DNA of 64,000 bases from Lactuca virosa (GCA_928212115.1 CAKMRJ010003334.1:38152290-38216289), one strand, 5' to 3'; positions 11,496 to 23,200 are shown, counted from the stretch's first letter. The notes: generated from the letters alone by a model not told the origin. A program made the numbers and translations.

Positions 11496-11566
<71 letters not shown>
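11496..11566. repeat. (TA)n microsatellite
   Basis: About 35 perfect TA units form the tract. Similar tracts occur inside the LTRs of the copia elements at 19512, 28388 and 46490 and in the 5' intron of copy E; this one lies outside any element I could delimit. Confidence 0.95.
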
Positions 11567-11567
<1 letters not shown>

Positions 11568-11626
11568 CATATTTCCACTCTACACCCTCAACATATATTT
11601 ACGTCTAATATTCCCCCTCAAGCTAA

Positions 11627-11987
11627 TGTTAAGTATGAATCCACAGAAATGTTGAGTGTGAATCCACAGAAAAGCTGGTCAAAAATGGCAGGAACAATGT
11701 GAAGTTGTGAAGCCACAATTGTTGAATGAAGACCCAGTTGTGTTTTTTGACTACTTCTGATTTCCATCTCTATATAAGAGATTATTCTGTATTTGTAAAA
11801 CTTGTATCTAGTGTAACACAGAAAGAGTGCAGATTAGCACCAAGAAATGTAAATTCCTAGTTACCGGTGGACGTAGGTCAGAGAAGGACCGAACCACGTT
11901 AAATCCCTCATGTTCATCCTTGTGTTCTTGTTTTTCGTGAGCTGTGTGTGTGTTTAAAGTCGTGTGTTAAGTGTCTCGATCCTAACA
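11627..11987 (+). repeat. 5' LTR of gag-protease copia element
   Basis: It begins TGTTAAGTATGAATCC and ends CGATCCTAACA. It contains two copies of a 23-bp unit built on 'tgaatccacagaaatgttga' at its start and a TATA-like CTATATAAGAG near 11770. Confidence 0.95.
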
Positions 11988-11988
11988 A

Positions 11989-12006
11989 GTGGTATCAGAG
12001 CAAGGT
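11989..12006 (+). other. Primer-binding site, tRNA-Met type
   Basis: TGGTATCAGAGCAAGG follows the 5' LTR after two bases. It matches the initiator tRNA-Met complement used by plant copia elements. Confidence 0.85.
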
Positions 12007-12019
12007 TGTAGCTCCAGAA

Positions 12020-12412
12020 GGTGATTTTAAGTTTTTGGTCGAAATTTTTTTTCGTCAAAAACGATTTTGGTGTATACCGTTGGAAAGGTCTCGTTCCGAA
12101 GATTCCGAAAATATTTTTTTCTGAATTTTTTGACCACCGGAAGACGTCCAAATCGCCGGTCAAATCGCCGGAGAAGACGTCCAAATCGCCGGAGAAGACG
12201 ACACTGTAGCACCAGACACTGTAGCAGTCCGCCGGAGAAGACGTCACTGTAGTAGGGCTGTAGCACGATGTCAGCAGTGATGTCAGCAGACACTGTAGCA
12301 GACACTGTAGCAGATTTGAAAAATTGCAGTTTAGCCCCTGAACTTTCAGAAAATTGCAGTTTAGCCCCTGAACTTTCAGAAAATTGCAGTTTAGCCCCTA
12401 ATCTTTCAGAAA
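12020..12412 (+). other. Long gag leader with conserved block and 32-bp tandem repeats
   Basis: The leader shares an extended block with that of the copia element at 1310: compare 'taccgttggaaaggtctcg' here (12077) with the near-identical text at 1709, and 'ttttgaccaccgga' at 12129 and 1763. It continues with CACTGTAGCA motifs and ends in three tandem copies of a roughly 32-bp unit ('gaaaattgcagtttagcccc') at 12316-12408 just before the gag ATG. This may be a packaging or dimerisation region, which is inference. Confidence 0.7.
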
Positions 12413-13978
12413 ATGGCAGAAAGCAGTAAGCTTCAGATTGAGAAGTTTGATGGGAAAGATTTTGGTTGGTGGAAGATGCAAATTGAAGATTTGCTCGTAC
12501 AGAAAGACTTGGACGCAGTTTTAGGTGAAAAACCGGAGGCGATCACACAAGCAAACTGGGAGACTTTGGATAAGAAGGCCGAGGCATTTATTAGACTGAC
12601 TTTGTCAAAGGATGTTGCCTTCAACATTTTGAAGGAGACCTCGGCAAAGGGAATCATGGAGGCATTGTCTAATATGTACGAGAAGCCGTCGGCAGCAAAT
12701 AAAGTCTTCCTGATTCGGGAACTAGTCAACACGAGGATGAGGGAAGGAAGTTCAGTTACAATACACATCAACAATTTGAACTCGATTTTATCCAGACTTG
12801 GGTCAGTGGGAATAAAATTTGAGGACGAAGTTCAAGCTTTACTACTGTTATCATCATTACCTGACAGTTGGTCCGGAACAGTTACAGCCGTTACTAGTTC
12901 CGCAGGATCGAAAGAGCTCACTTTTGAGGGAATTCAGGATTTAATTCTAGGCGAAGACGTCAGACGAAGAAATTCCGGGGAATCATCAAGTGAACAATTA
13001 AATGCGGTCAGAGGTAGAAGAAATAACAGAGGTAGTGGAAGCGGGAACAGGAGAAAGAGTCAGTCGAGGACTCGAAATGATGTGACTTGTTAGAACTGTA
13101 AAGAGGTTGGACATTTCAGGAATCAATGTCCAAAAGACAAGAAAGAAGTTAACGTTGCAGTAGACCATTCAGATGATGATGTTTTGATCTGTAGTGTGGA
13201 GAGCAATGTGGATTCCTGGGTTATGGATTCGGGTGCTTCATTTCACGCTACCCACAGCCGTGAAGCACTACAGAATCTGAAAGAAGGAGATTTTGGTAAG
13301 GTAAGACTGGCGAATGATGAGGTTCTTGATGTGACGAGCATAGGTGACTTAGATTTGAAGACTCCAGTTGGTCCATGGACTTTGAAGGATGTCCGGGTAA
13401 TTCCAAGTCTGAAGAAACAGTTGATTTCTGTTGGGCAGTTGGATGAACAGGGACACGAGGTTAAGTTCAGGAATGGGCAGTGGAAGGTTGTCAAAGGAAA
13501 TCTTGTGATTGCTCGTGGACATAAGAGGGGTTCATTATATATGGTCAGTTTACCGTCTGAGGGAGTAACCGTCCCAGTTCAGAAGAAAAACAAAATCCGG
13601 TTCATAGAGTCTCGTGGACAGAAGAAGGTTTGCTTTGCAGATGGCAAACCCAGAGTCACAGGTCAGATTCAGGTTGAACGTGTTTGGAACGGTTCAGAAA
13701 AACCAGTCAAGGGCATTCATAGCAGTGGGAGCATGGGCTTTGTTTCAGCTAGAATACCCAGAACACAGTGGGTTAAGAGAACCAGTATTCCATCTGTAAA
13801 AGTCTCTCCAAATTATCTGCTTCACATGGAGAGTGTCGTTTGTTCTCAGGATGTTCCAGGATCGGGCAGTTCATTTCAGTGGGAGCCGGTGGAGATAGAG
13901 AACATTTCAGTGGCAGACTTAGCCATGACTGATGTGTTGGAGCTAACGGAAGCTTCAACTAGCCTTCAGGTAAATTGA
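12413..13978 (+). CDS. copia Gag-protease, single UAG in the zinc knuckle
   Basis: The frame opens with MAESSKLQIEKFDGKDFGWW and a UBN2-type gag (residues 1-200), a basic SRGRR-like region, then a zinc knuckle in which the residue after the first cysteine is a UAG at 13091-13093 (C-stop-NCKEVGHFRNQC). The same frame continues to the retropepsin motif WVMDSGASFHAT at about 13217-13252 and ends at 13976. After about residue 400 the sequence no longer resembles any copia domain I know; the expected pre-integrase HxxxH segment is absent. The start is the first ATG after the tandem-repeat leader. The UAG may be a mutation or a readthrough site. Confidence 0.75.
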
Positions 13979-14059
13979 AGAGAAGGCCAGGGTAACTAGG
14001 AAGGAGTTAAGATCAAATACAGATGCACAGTTGAAGCACATGTGAAGATTGTTCCGTGG

Positions 14060-14074
14060 CTTCAAGTGGGAGAT
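14060..14074 (+). other. Polypurine tract
   Basis: The text 'caagtgggagat' directly precedes the 3' LTR. This is the usual plus-strand priming tract of plant copia elements. Confidence 0.8.
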
Positions 14075-14435
14075 TGTTAAGTATGAATCCACAGAAATGT
14101 TGAGTGTGAATCCACAGAAAAGCTGGTCAAAAATGGCAGGAACAATGTGAAGTTGTGAAGCCACAATTGTTGAATGAAGACCCAGTTGTGTTTTTTGACT
14201 ACTTCTGATTTCCATCTCTATATAAGAGATTATTCTGTATTTGTAAAACTTGTATCTAGTGTAACACAGAAAGAGTGCAGATTAGCACCAAGCAATGTAA
14301 ATTCCTAGTTACCGGTGGACGTAGGTCAGAGAAGGACCGAACCACGTTAAATCCCTCATGTTCATCCTTGTGTTCTTGTTTTTCGTGAGCTGTGTGTGTG
14401 TTTAGAGTCGTGTGTTAAGTGTCTCGATCCTAACA
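14075..14435 (+). repeat. 3' LTR of gag-protease copia element
   Basis: Same length and sequence as the 5' LTR except for two substitutions (near 14292 and 14405). The GCTAA target duplication follows directly. Confidence 0.95.
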
Positions 14436-14440
14436 GCTAA

Positions 14441-15201
14441 GGCCGAGTAGCGACCTGTAGCTTGTCATGTAAGGAAAGAAATCGCTGTGAGGATAGAGGT
14501 TTTGTAAATCTAAGAGAAAGAAAGTCAAAGAAAACAACTTTTCTAAATAGTAAAGAGCGTTTTTGTTTCAGCCAAGGACGTTTGACACTATTTGATTTTA
14601 GTTAACTTGTTTGAGGTATTAATTCCTAAATTTAGTATATTTAGGACTCATTATGCAACATGTCAAGGAATTCTTTTTCATTGCTAGCTCTTCATTTTTA
14701 CATGATAAGCATCATCGGCTAGCTCTTCTAATTACATTGTGTGCATAGTCATCCACCATGATATGATCATTACATGCCGTGCATCTGTTTAGCCCACAAA
14801 GAAAATAAGTATGCTATTGCTAGGTATGTTTCTGTACCACTACCATCCAAGGTATGCTATAGGCTAAGGCATGACCATTCAAACATATTTTGAGTGGGCC
14901 ACTGCCCAAAACAAATGAAACGGAAACAAGATTCCTTGAATAGCAATAAGGCTAGACATTTATTCAATGCTTATACAAAAAAATAACACAAACAAACCAT
15001 ATATACCACTAACATAAATTAAAAACGAACCAACATGTCCAAAAGTTAAACACAGCATGCTCACAAGCGAGAGTGTTAGATATAATGCTCTTAAAAAAAT
15101 ATAGTTGACAGAAAACTAATCAAGAAACATGACATCATGCAGACTAGTAATACCAAAATACAGAAGAAGTGGGAGCTGACGTATTGCCTTTTGTAGCCCT
15201 T
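14441..15201 (-). other. 3' flank of F-box copy B, shared with unit D
   Basis: No gene is visible. The segment 14500-14720 matches 26583-26780 closely (for example 'ctagctcttcatttttacat' in both), and 14930-15080 matches 27580-27700, so the flanks of copies B and D or E arose by duplication. The right part is the 3' UTR region of copy B. Confidence 0.65.
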
Positions 15202-16820
15202 TTAAGAGCTGATGCGTCTTTGAAATAGAAATTGAGAGATGCCCTTTGTTGCCTTTTGAAGCTCTTTTAACAGCCAATGACTATTCAAAAAAGAAATCAA
15301 GAGATGCCATCTTGACAGCTCATGCTTAGCAGGTGCTACCCAAACAAGACTGTCAACATACTCCACAATCTTGGTTATGAATTGTCCATCACCCTTAATC
15401 TTGAAGATTTTACTCCGGGCTGCAACTGGATCATACAAACAGAAACAACCACCACCATAAAAAATAAACTCATTCTGTGATGTGAATCCATATGGACGTG
15501 TATCACCACTAAACTGTGAAAACTCATGATGTTTGACCCATGATTCAGCAACCCCATACTCATTCATCACCCACACCTCACATTTACCATCTCTAACCAT
15601 TGACATCAAACAAAATTTTCCAGCCAAAACTCCCAACACACTGAAGCGGTGTCCATGGTGATGTAGTAAAGAATCTGAAGGAGGAGGTATCTCACTGAAT
15701 GTCTCTGCACCCAAATCAAATGCCAATATCATTTCTGGCTTCCACTCCAAACCAGTAGAACCAAACCAATGAAGATGGCCATCATGACCATCTACACAAA
15801 CATCATCATGATCCATAATTATTGTGATATGCGATGGAAAGCTTTGAGATATCAACTCCCAGGAACCCTTTCTCATGCTATAAACCTCAACTTGCGGTTC
15901 TATTCTGAATGGGTTAGAAAGGCATGTAATCTTAACAACTTTGTAATCATCAGTTTTGGGATCATGCCCAAATCGGAAAAGGATAGTTCCTGAATTACGG
16001 GAGCGCGATGAACATGGCGGGAGAGTTAACACAGCCGAGAAAGAAGGGTTCCACACGTGAACAACATAACCACCATCATACAAGTTGTAACTAAAGCATA
16101 TTAATGTTAGGATCGAGACACTTAACACACGACTCTAAACACACACACAGCTCACGAAAAACAAGAACACAAGGATGAACATGAGGGATTTAACGTGGTT
16201 CGGTCCTTCTCTGACCTACGTCCACCGGTAACTAGGAATTTACATTTCTTGGTGCTAATCTGCACTCTTTCTTTGTTACACTAGATACAAGTTTTACAAA
16301 TACAGAATAATCTCTTATATAGAGATGGAAATCAGAAGTAGTCAAAAAACACAACTGGGTCTTCATTCAACAATTGTGGCTTCACAACTTCACATTGTTC
16401 CTGCCATTTTTGACCAGCTTTTCTGTGGATTCACACTCAACATTTCTGTGGATTCACACTCAACATTTCTGTGGATTCATACTCAACAATTAATCCGTTC
16501 ACAGATCCAATGACATTGCGGTATTTAAAACTATTTTTAGATTGGAAATTGACCGGAAATTTGATGAAATTAGTTGGTTTGATAGCGAGAGAATGAACGG
16601 GGCGTGCTATGAATGGATTACAATCTAAAAAATGTCCCCATTTGAATAGTAAGAAAATATCATCGTTGCTTTGGATTGAATGATGGAGGTGGGATTTTAC
16701 AAAGGAGGATTTAGATAAGAGAGCATTCCAATCTTTACAAATGCACCTCATTTGAGCAAGTTGTTTTGCCAATAACCTGATGAATATGTTTGATAGAACA
16801 TCATCTGGTAGGTTCTCCAT
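15202..16820 (-). pseudogene. F-box/FBA protein, split by a solo LTR (copy B)
   Basis: The gene starts MENLPDDVLSNIFIRLLAKQ at 16820 with a complete F-box, runs to GSVNGLI at about 16494, is interrupted by a 384-bp solo LTR (16105-16488), and resumes at CFSYNLYDGGYVVHVWNPS (16095) through the FBA domain (DPKTDDYKVVK, EVYSMRKGSWE, ILAFDLGAETF, WVMNEYGVAESWVKHHEFSQ) to a stop at 15202. Apart from the insertion the frame looks open. Its role would be target recognition for an SCF ubiquitin ligase. The LTR supplies a stop a few codons after the junction, giving a product of about 127 residues limited to the F-box part. Confidence 0.9.
16105..16488 (-). mobile_element. Solo LTR of the gag-protease copia family
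   Basis: This 384-bp unit is the reverse complement of the 11627 element's LTR. It is flanked by the 5-bp duplication ATTAA (16100-16104 and 16489-16493), with no internal region, so it arose by LTR-LTR recombination after insertion. It has three copies of the 23-bp 'tgaatccacagaaatgttga' unit at its edge where the full element has two, which accounts for the length difference. Confidence 0.95.
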
Positions 16821-16866
16821 ATAGCCGTTGTCTTAAAGGTATATATTGGGGGTTTAAAACTAAGGA

Positions 16867-17638
16867 GCTGCAAGGTAAGACATGAATCGGTAAGAAAAAG
16901 ACAAGTTAGAAGACGACTGGTCTCACTTAACGAGATTAAAACACAAAAAAGTTAACACATCATAACTTAGAATATACCGATTTTCAACAAACCAACAAAA
17001 ATATAACAATTGAACTTAAACATATCGGATTTCATCATTGACTGTAACTTAAACTCTAGCAAACATAATATCTACTAACATAACATTTTAGCTTAAATAC
17101 ACCTTCAAAGAAACCCTAACAACAAAATATATAGCAAGAATTCTGCTTGTGTTAGCTATTGTTATGGGGCTTTGTATGGTCATTAGTGATGATGTTCCTA
17201 ATTCTGTTCTTTCAGGCTCGTCATCACTAATTTAGATTACATCATTCATTTGGTTTATTTTATTTTATTTTTGTTGCTGGTATAAACACTGATGCTTGTC
17301 AATCCCCAAATTATGTGCTTTTGACATCAATTTGCCAGTTCCTTTTATAGGGCTCCCTAGGTCAATATATAAGTTTTCTTTTTTATGATAATTTCTTCGA
17401 TTGGCATTGGTTCATGAGTTAGAATTTTGGATTTTCACAACGAAAGTTGGATTTTAAGGACAATATTAGGATGTTTTTGGTAAAATTGTGGAAAAAAGGG
17501 GTGTCTGCATAAATGTATTTGCTTTTGTTTTCTTTATTATTTGATTGTTGAAAAGGAAACCAAACAAAATAAAACACGGAAAGACCAGAGACAATGAGAC
17601 ATGGAAAGAGTAAGACTGAGAGATTCAGAAACACTTAC
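16867..17638 (-). other. 5'-UTR intron of F-box copy B
   Basis: On the minus strand a donor GTAAGT follows CCGCTTGTCACT at 17639-17638 and an acceptor CTTACCTTGCAG ends at 16867, giving a 772-nt candidate intron upstream of the ATG at 16820. The same acceptor text occurs before copies C (18681) and H (61973), and equivalent GTATGT donors occur at 25416, 34822 and 52729. Much of the interior is conserved among units B, C and E. Intron status is inference from conserved splice-like sites; transcripts would settle it. Confidence 0.55.
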
Positions 17639-18190
17639 AGTGACAAGCGGTGACAGAAATACTCTATCAGAAATAAAATGAGTAATAGAAATAAAATAAA
17701 AAAGGAATTGCATAAGGGCAAGTTAGTAATTTCAGTTTTATGATGGACCAAAACTACAACGAAAATTTGCTCAAAAGGACTGCTAATCCAAAATTTTAAG
17801 GGTTTGGACATTTTTCTTGAAAAAATACATACTATAGGGACCATTTTTGCAGTTTTGTCTTGTGATTATAACTAACTTTCTATCTTAAGAAAACCTTGTC
17901 TTTTTGGAAGAAAATATTAAACATTGTAAACCCATTTCTTAGCTTACTGAATATTGTGGTTACCATCCTGATGTAAATAAGTAAGTTCAACTGTTCAGTT
18001 GTTGCTTTCAGCTTTACCGTCTGTGTGTATAATCTGAGTAACTTCAATCAATTTCTTACCATTGGCGGAAAAATGTCTGTATTTTTAAAGAGGGGCTGTG
18101 GATATCCACAAATATGTGAACTTAGTGAATGACCTATAAATAGATTTTTTTTTTCTTTTTTCCCAAAAATTTATTGCAAAAATAAAGGTT
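17639..18190 (-). other. Candidate exon 1 and upstream region of F-box copy B
   Basis: The segment beginning at 17639 is the exon side of the donor above. The flank at 17870-18110 matches 26200-26480 ('ggaagaaaatattaaacatt' in both), which is the equivalent region upstream of unit C. No open frame is supported. Confidence 0.4.
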
Positions 18191-18209
18191 TTCTTCTTAA
18201 CAGAGAAAA

Positions 18210-18635
18210 ATTCCATGCTTGGCAGGTGCTACCCAAACAAGACTGTCGGTATACTCCACAATCTTAGTTACCATTAGTCCACTCGTAATCTTGACGGTTT
18301 TACTCTGGGCTGCAATTGGATCATACAAACAAAAACGACCATCACTATAAAAAAATAAACTCATTGTGTGATGTGAATCCATATGGACGTATATCACCAC
18401 TAAACTGTGAAAACTCATGATGTTTGACGGGTTTACGATCAAAAATAAATCCCATGTCGAAGAACAAGAGAATTTCATCGTTGTTATGGATAGAATAATG
18501 GAGGTGGGATTTTACAAATGAAGATTCAGATAAGATAGCATTCCAAGATTTAGAGACACACCTCAGTTGAGCAAGTTGTTTGGCCAATAACCGGATGAAT
18601 ATGTTTGATAAAACATTGTTTGGGAGGTTCTCCAT
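18210..18635 (-). pseudogene. F-box/FBA protein with central deletion (copy C)
   Basis: It begins MENLPNNVLSNIFIRLLAKQ with a full F-box, reaches LFFDMGFIFDRKP at about 18430 and jumps directly to VKHHEFSQFSGDIRPYGFTS, the C-terminal part of the FBA domain. Compared with copy H about 250 residues are missing between these points. A frame change occurs near 18350, after which SDGRFCLYDPIAA and VEYTDSLVWVAPAKH are read in another frame. The remaining gene cannot fold a complete FBA domain. Confidence 0.85.
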
Positions 18636-18680
18636 AGTCGTTGGCTTAAAGGTATATATTGGGGGTTTAAAACTAACGAG

Positions 18681-19136
18681 CTGCAAGGTAAGAAAAGGAC
18701 AAGTTAGAAGAGAACTGATCCCAATTAACGAGATAAAAACACAAAAAGATTAACACATCATAACTTAAATACACCGATTTACAACAAACCAACAAAAAAA
18801 AATATCACTATCGAACTTAAACATATCGAATTTCAACAATGACTACAACTTAAACCCTAGCAAAAATAATAGCTACTAACATAACATTATAGTTTAAACA
18901 CACCTTGAAAAAAACCCTACCAACAAAATATATAGCAAGAATTATGCTTGTGTTGGCTAGTCATTAGTGATGATATACTCCTAATTCTGTTCTTTCAGGT
19001 TTTTCATCACTAATTTAGATTACATCATTCATTTGGTTTATTTTATTTTATTTTTGTGCTGGGTTTTTTTTTTCTGTAAACATTGATGCTTGTCAATTCC
19101 CAATTTAAGTGGTTTGACATCAATTTGCCAGTTCCT
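18681..19136 (-). other. 5' intron of F-box copy C, left part
   Basis: The acceptor-like CTTACCTTGCAG lies at 18681-18692 on the minus strand. The text matches the intron of copy B (16870-17345) closely, up to 'atcaatttgccagttcc' at 19136, where an unrelated GC-richer insert starts. Confidence 0.6.
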
Positions 19137-19511
19137 CACTATTCCTCCCCACTAAAAAAAGCGATTGAGAATCTCGAGAACCTAAACAAAAATGAAGAAG
19201 TGAGCGTACCCCAAGGCTCTCCTCTCTCCCACTTTTTTAGCCAACACCATCAACCCCATTTTTCACCGGTCAAAGCCAAAAATCTGATTAATAGAAGGAA
19301 AGGAGATCAGAAAAATAGACGGACGACTTATAGTATAGGTCGGATGTTTCCGTGAGCAGTAAGCAGTAGATCCCCCCTTATTTTGGGAAAGCTGGTGGCC
19401 GCGTGTTAATTCTTTCAAGGCAAGGGGCAGCCTGATTCGACATTGTTGTTTACTCTGATCCGGTCGAGGTGGTTTTCACCAGCGCGTAGGTGGTCTAAGT
19501 TCCTATGATCG
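19137..19511. other. GC-rich foreign insert in F-box unit C, left part (possible mitochondrial DNA)
   Basis: Relative to the sister intron of copy B, unit C carries extra DNA from 19137 to about 25140 (minus the copia element). Its composition is visibly less AT-rich than its surroundings. Phrases such as 'ggtggttttcaccagcgcg' and 'tccccccttattttggg' look like plant mitochondrial intergenic DNA to me, but I cannot name a gene. It continues after the copia element at 24951-25140. Confidence 0.4.
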
Positions 19512-19780
19512 TGTTGTGAAATACGAAGGATCCGAATAGACTTAAATAATATTAGCTCAATGCGGAATGGGATCAAAAATTATCAAAGCGTAATAATCAC
19601 AACGAAATACGAATAAAATAAATAGAATATAGACACAGGAATTTACGTGGAAACCCAAATCGGGAAAAAAACCACGGGCGGAGGAAGCCGAGAAACAACT
19701 CACTATAATTTGCAGTGTTTACAGGGATTATGAAAGAGATTACAAATAGAGTGAGAGGGCTAAAATATATGGTGGTGTAT

Positions 19781-19835
<55 letters not shown>

Positions 19836-20107
19836 ATGTTTTACTATATATATATATATTTGATTGTTGGGTTATATGTGGGTTAAGTCTCTCTGGCTAT
19901 TTATAGCCAAAGAGGAGAATACAGAAGAAAAGAAGAAAACAAATAATGTCGTCCAAAAAATTGTTGCGCCTCCATTCCGTCCAATTCCATTTTCAATTTC
20001 ATATTAGATTACTATTCATAGTCAAACTATGAATAGTAAATGATAAGTTACGGAAATAACCCCTGAACTATTTGCCACTTGCTAATTTTGGAGACAACTT
20101 TTCCACA
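19512..20107 (-). repeat. 3' LTR, family 1 copy 1
   Basis: On the minus strand it begins TGTGGAAAAGTTGTCTCC and ends ATTTCACAACA. It contains a (TA)n tract at about 19784-19832, a run that differs in length from the one in its partner LTR. Confidence 0.95.
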
Positions 20108-20269
20108 ATCTCCACCTTGACATCAAAATTAAGCAAGTCATGCTTTACGATTAGTCAAAACCTTTAGCTCATCAAACTCTAAAACTTCCATAAAAAACTG
20201 CAATTTTGTATAGAGAAAAATTGTTTCCGGAAAAATAAATAATAGTTCCTCCACCACGAGCCTTCAGGC

Positions 20270-23200
20270 TCAACTGCGATCAGAAACACCCACCATGTCC
20301 AAACATAATTTGAACTTGGCTATAGGAAGACTTTTAGTGAACATATCAGCGGGATTATAATCTGTATGAATCTTGTCCACAACACAATCACCTTTTTCAA
20401 TGATATCCCGCACAAAATGATAACGAATATCAATATGCTTTCTTCGGTCATGAAACATTTGATCTTTACTCAAGAAGATAGCACTCTGGTTGTCACAGAA
20501 AACTATGGTCACCTTTATTCTATCATCGAGTTCTCCGAATAACCCCTTCAACCAGATATCTTCCTTAACTGCTTCTGTAATCGCCATGTACTCTGCCTCG
20601 GTAGAAGACAGGGCAACTGTAGACTGTAACTGGGCTTTCCAACTAACAGCACAACCATTTAGTGTAAACACATACCCTGTAATTGATCTTCGTTTATCCA
20701 AATCTTTTCCATAATCTGAATCAACATATCCGAACACCCCAGTGTTAGATTTGCCAAAACGTAAACACATGGAAGACGTACCTCGTAAATAACGAAAAAT
20801 CCACTAAACTGCTTTCCAGTGTTCTTTCCCCAGGTTCGCCATGTATCTACTAACCATGCTAACAGCATAAGCCAAATCAGGGCGTGTGCAGATCATAGCA
20901 TACATTAAAGATCCAACAGCACTAGAGTATGGAACACGTGCCATGTAAGCCATATCAGTCTCATTAGTAGGACTCAAAGCGGATGATAGCTTGAAATGAG
21001 CTGCAAAAGGTGTGTTGACAGACTTTGCTTCGTGCATATTGAAGCGTCTTAGGACTTTCTCAATATAACTTTTCTGAGAAAGATGCAAGATCCTAGACTT
21101 CCTGTCACGAATAATTTCCATACCTAAAATCTTTTTGGCAGCTCCTAAGTCCTTCATTTCAAATTCAGCTTTCAACTGGTCTTTTAACTTCTTAATCTCC
21201 TTCATCTCTTTTACTGCAATCAACATGTCATCCACGTACAAGAGTAAGTAGATCTTTGAACCATTGTCACCTTTCTTGAAATAAACGCAGCTATCATAGG
21301 TGCACCTGTTGAATTTGTGACTGGTCATGAAAGAATCGAACCTCTTGTACCATTGTCTAGGAGACTGCTTGAGGCCATAAAGAGATTTGTTCAACTTGCA
21401 TACGTAGTTCTCCTTTCCAGGAACTACAAAACCTTCAGGTTGTTGCATAAAAATCTCTTCCTCAAGCTCACCATTTAGGAAAGCTGTAGTGACATCAAGT
21501 TGTTCTAACTCAAAATCGTTAGAAGCAACCAACCCCAACAATACACGAATGGAAGTATGTTTGACAACTGGGGAATAAATGTCAGTGTAATCAATACCAG
21601 GAATCTGACTGTAGCCTTTAGCTACTAACCGAGCTTTGTATCTTGGTTTATCTTTTGGGTTGACAGGTTCCTTGAGCTTATAGACCCACTTGCATTTAAC
21701 TGGTCTCTTCCTTTTCGGAATAGGAACTAAATTCCAAGTACTGTTTCGCTGCAAGAATTCCATCTCATTTTGCATAGCGAGCATCCAATCATTTGAGTCT
21801 TCAGATTTGATAGCCTCGTCATAATTCGCAGGCTCCGTTGCGTACTCAATATTATCAGCAACAATAAAAGCATAGGCAACCAAATCAGATTCAGCATACC
21901 TCTTCGGAGGAATAATCTGTCTTCTCGGTCTATCTCTTGCAATGCTTGGAGTAGTAGCTTGTGGTTGTGAAGGTGTTGAATCTTCACCAACAACATGCTC
22001 ATCCGACGAAGAAGAATCTTGATGCTGATTTGTACTCTGATTAGTGGTAGGTGAAGTAGGAAGCTCCACCTCCATTTGAGCATACTCTTTATTTGCTTCA
22101 GATGATACATCTGATGCATCTGTTCTTTTAGAAGAGTCAGCAACTGGTTGAATCATAGCAGACTCATCAAAAGTAACATCTCTTGAGGTGATAATTTTCT
22201 TCAAATCAAAGCTCCATAACTTGTAACCCTTTACACCTTGATTGTACCCAAGAAAAACGCATTTGATTGCTCTTGGTTCTAGCTTCCCATTGTCAACTTG
22301 TGCATACGCTGGACATCCGAATGGTTTTAAATCTGAATAATTGGCAGGTTTACCGGACCATAACTCAAACGGAGTTTTCTTCTCGATTGCTCGTGACGGT
22401 GATCGGTTGATAACATAGCAAGCAGTCGAAGCAGCCTCCGCCCAAAAAGACTTTGGCAATTTGGAATTAGAAAGCATACACCGGACCTTCTCCATAATGG
22501 TGCGATTCATCCTTTCAGCTACACCATTTTGTTGAGGTGAATGGACTACTGTGCGATGTCGAGTAATGCCTTCCTTTTGACAATAGACATTAAACTCTTC
22601 TGAGCAAAACTCAAGTCCATTATCCGTACGAAGATACTTTACCACCAGACCTGATTGCTTTTCAACCTGAACTTTCCAATTTCTGAAGGTATAGAAAACG
22701 TCTCCTTTATGTTTTAAGAAGAAAGACCACACCTTCCTGGAGAAATCATCAATAATAGTGAGCATATAAATAGCTCCACCTTTTGAATCAACTCGAGCCG
22801 GTCCCCACAAATCCGAGTGAACATAATCAAGTGGTCCTTTCGTTGTATGGATGCCACTTGCAAACCTCACTCGTTTTGCCTTGCCATATATACAGTCTTC
22901 ATAGAAATCCAAATCAACAATCTTTTGTTGACCAAGTAAACCTCTTCGACTCAATTCTGACATGCCTTGAAAATTCATATGGCCGAGTCGAAGGTGCCAA
23001 AGACGGGACTGATCTGGATCAGAAAGAGACTTTGAAACAACAGCAGCATCACTCGAAATTGTTTGCCCATCAAGAAAGTAAAGATCTGAGGTTTTTCGTT
23101 TGGCTCTCAGTTTGTCGGAGCCGTCTTTGAATACCCTGAGAACTCCACCTTTACCAGCAAACTCGTATCCCCTTTTGTCAAAGGAACTGAGAGATAACAA

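Larger units (their letters stand above)
11627..14435 (+). mobile_element. Short non-autonomous copia element encoding only Gag and protease
   Basis: The 2809-bp element has two 361-bp LTRs that differ by two substitutions by eye, a tRNA-Met primer site, a purine tract before the 3' LTR, and the 5-bp duplication GCTAA at 11622-11626 and 14436-14440. Its interior codes for gag, zinc knuckle and protease in one frame with a single stop, and then about 125 residues of unassigned sequence. Pre-integrase, integrase, reverse transcriptase and RNase H are all missing. It must have moved with enzymes supplied by another element, and the near-identical LTRs say this was recent. Confidence 0.9.

Noticed and set aside
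11455..11655. ORF with a long Tyr-Ile repeat
   Set aside because: It is the (TA)n microsatellite read in frame; the same happens at 19715, 33241, 46709 and 51574.
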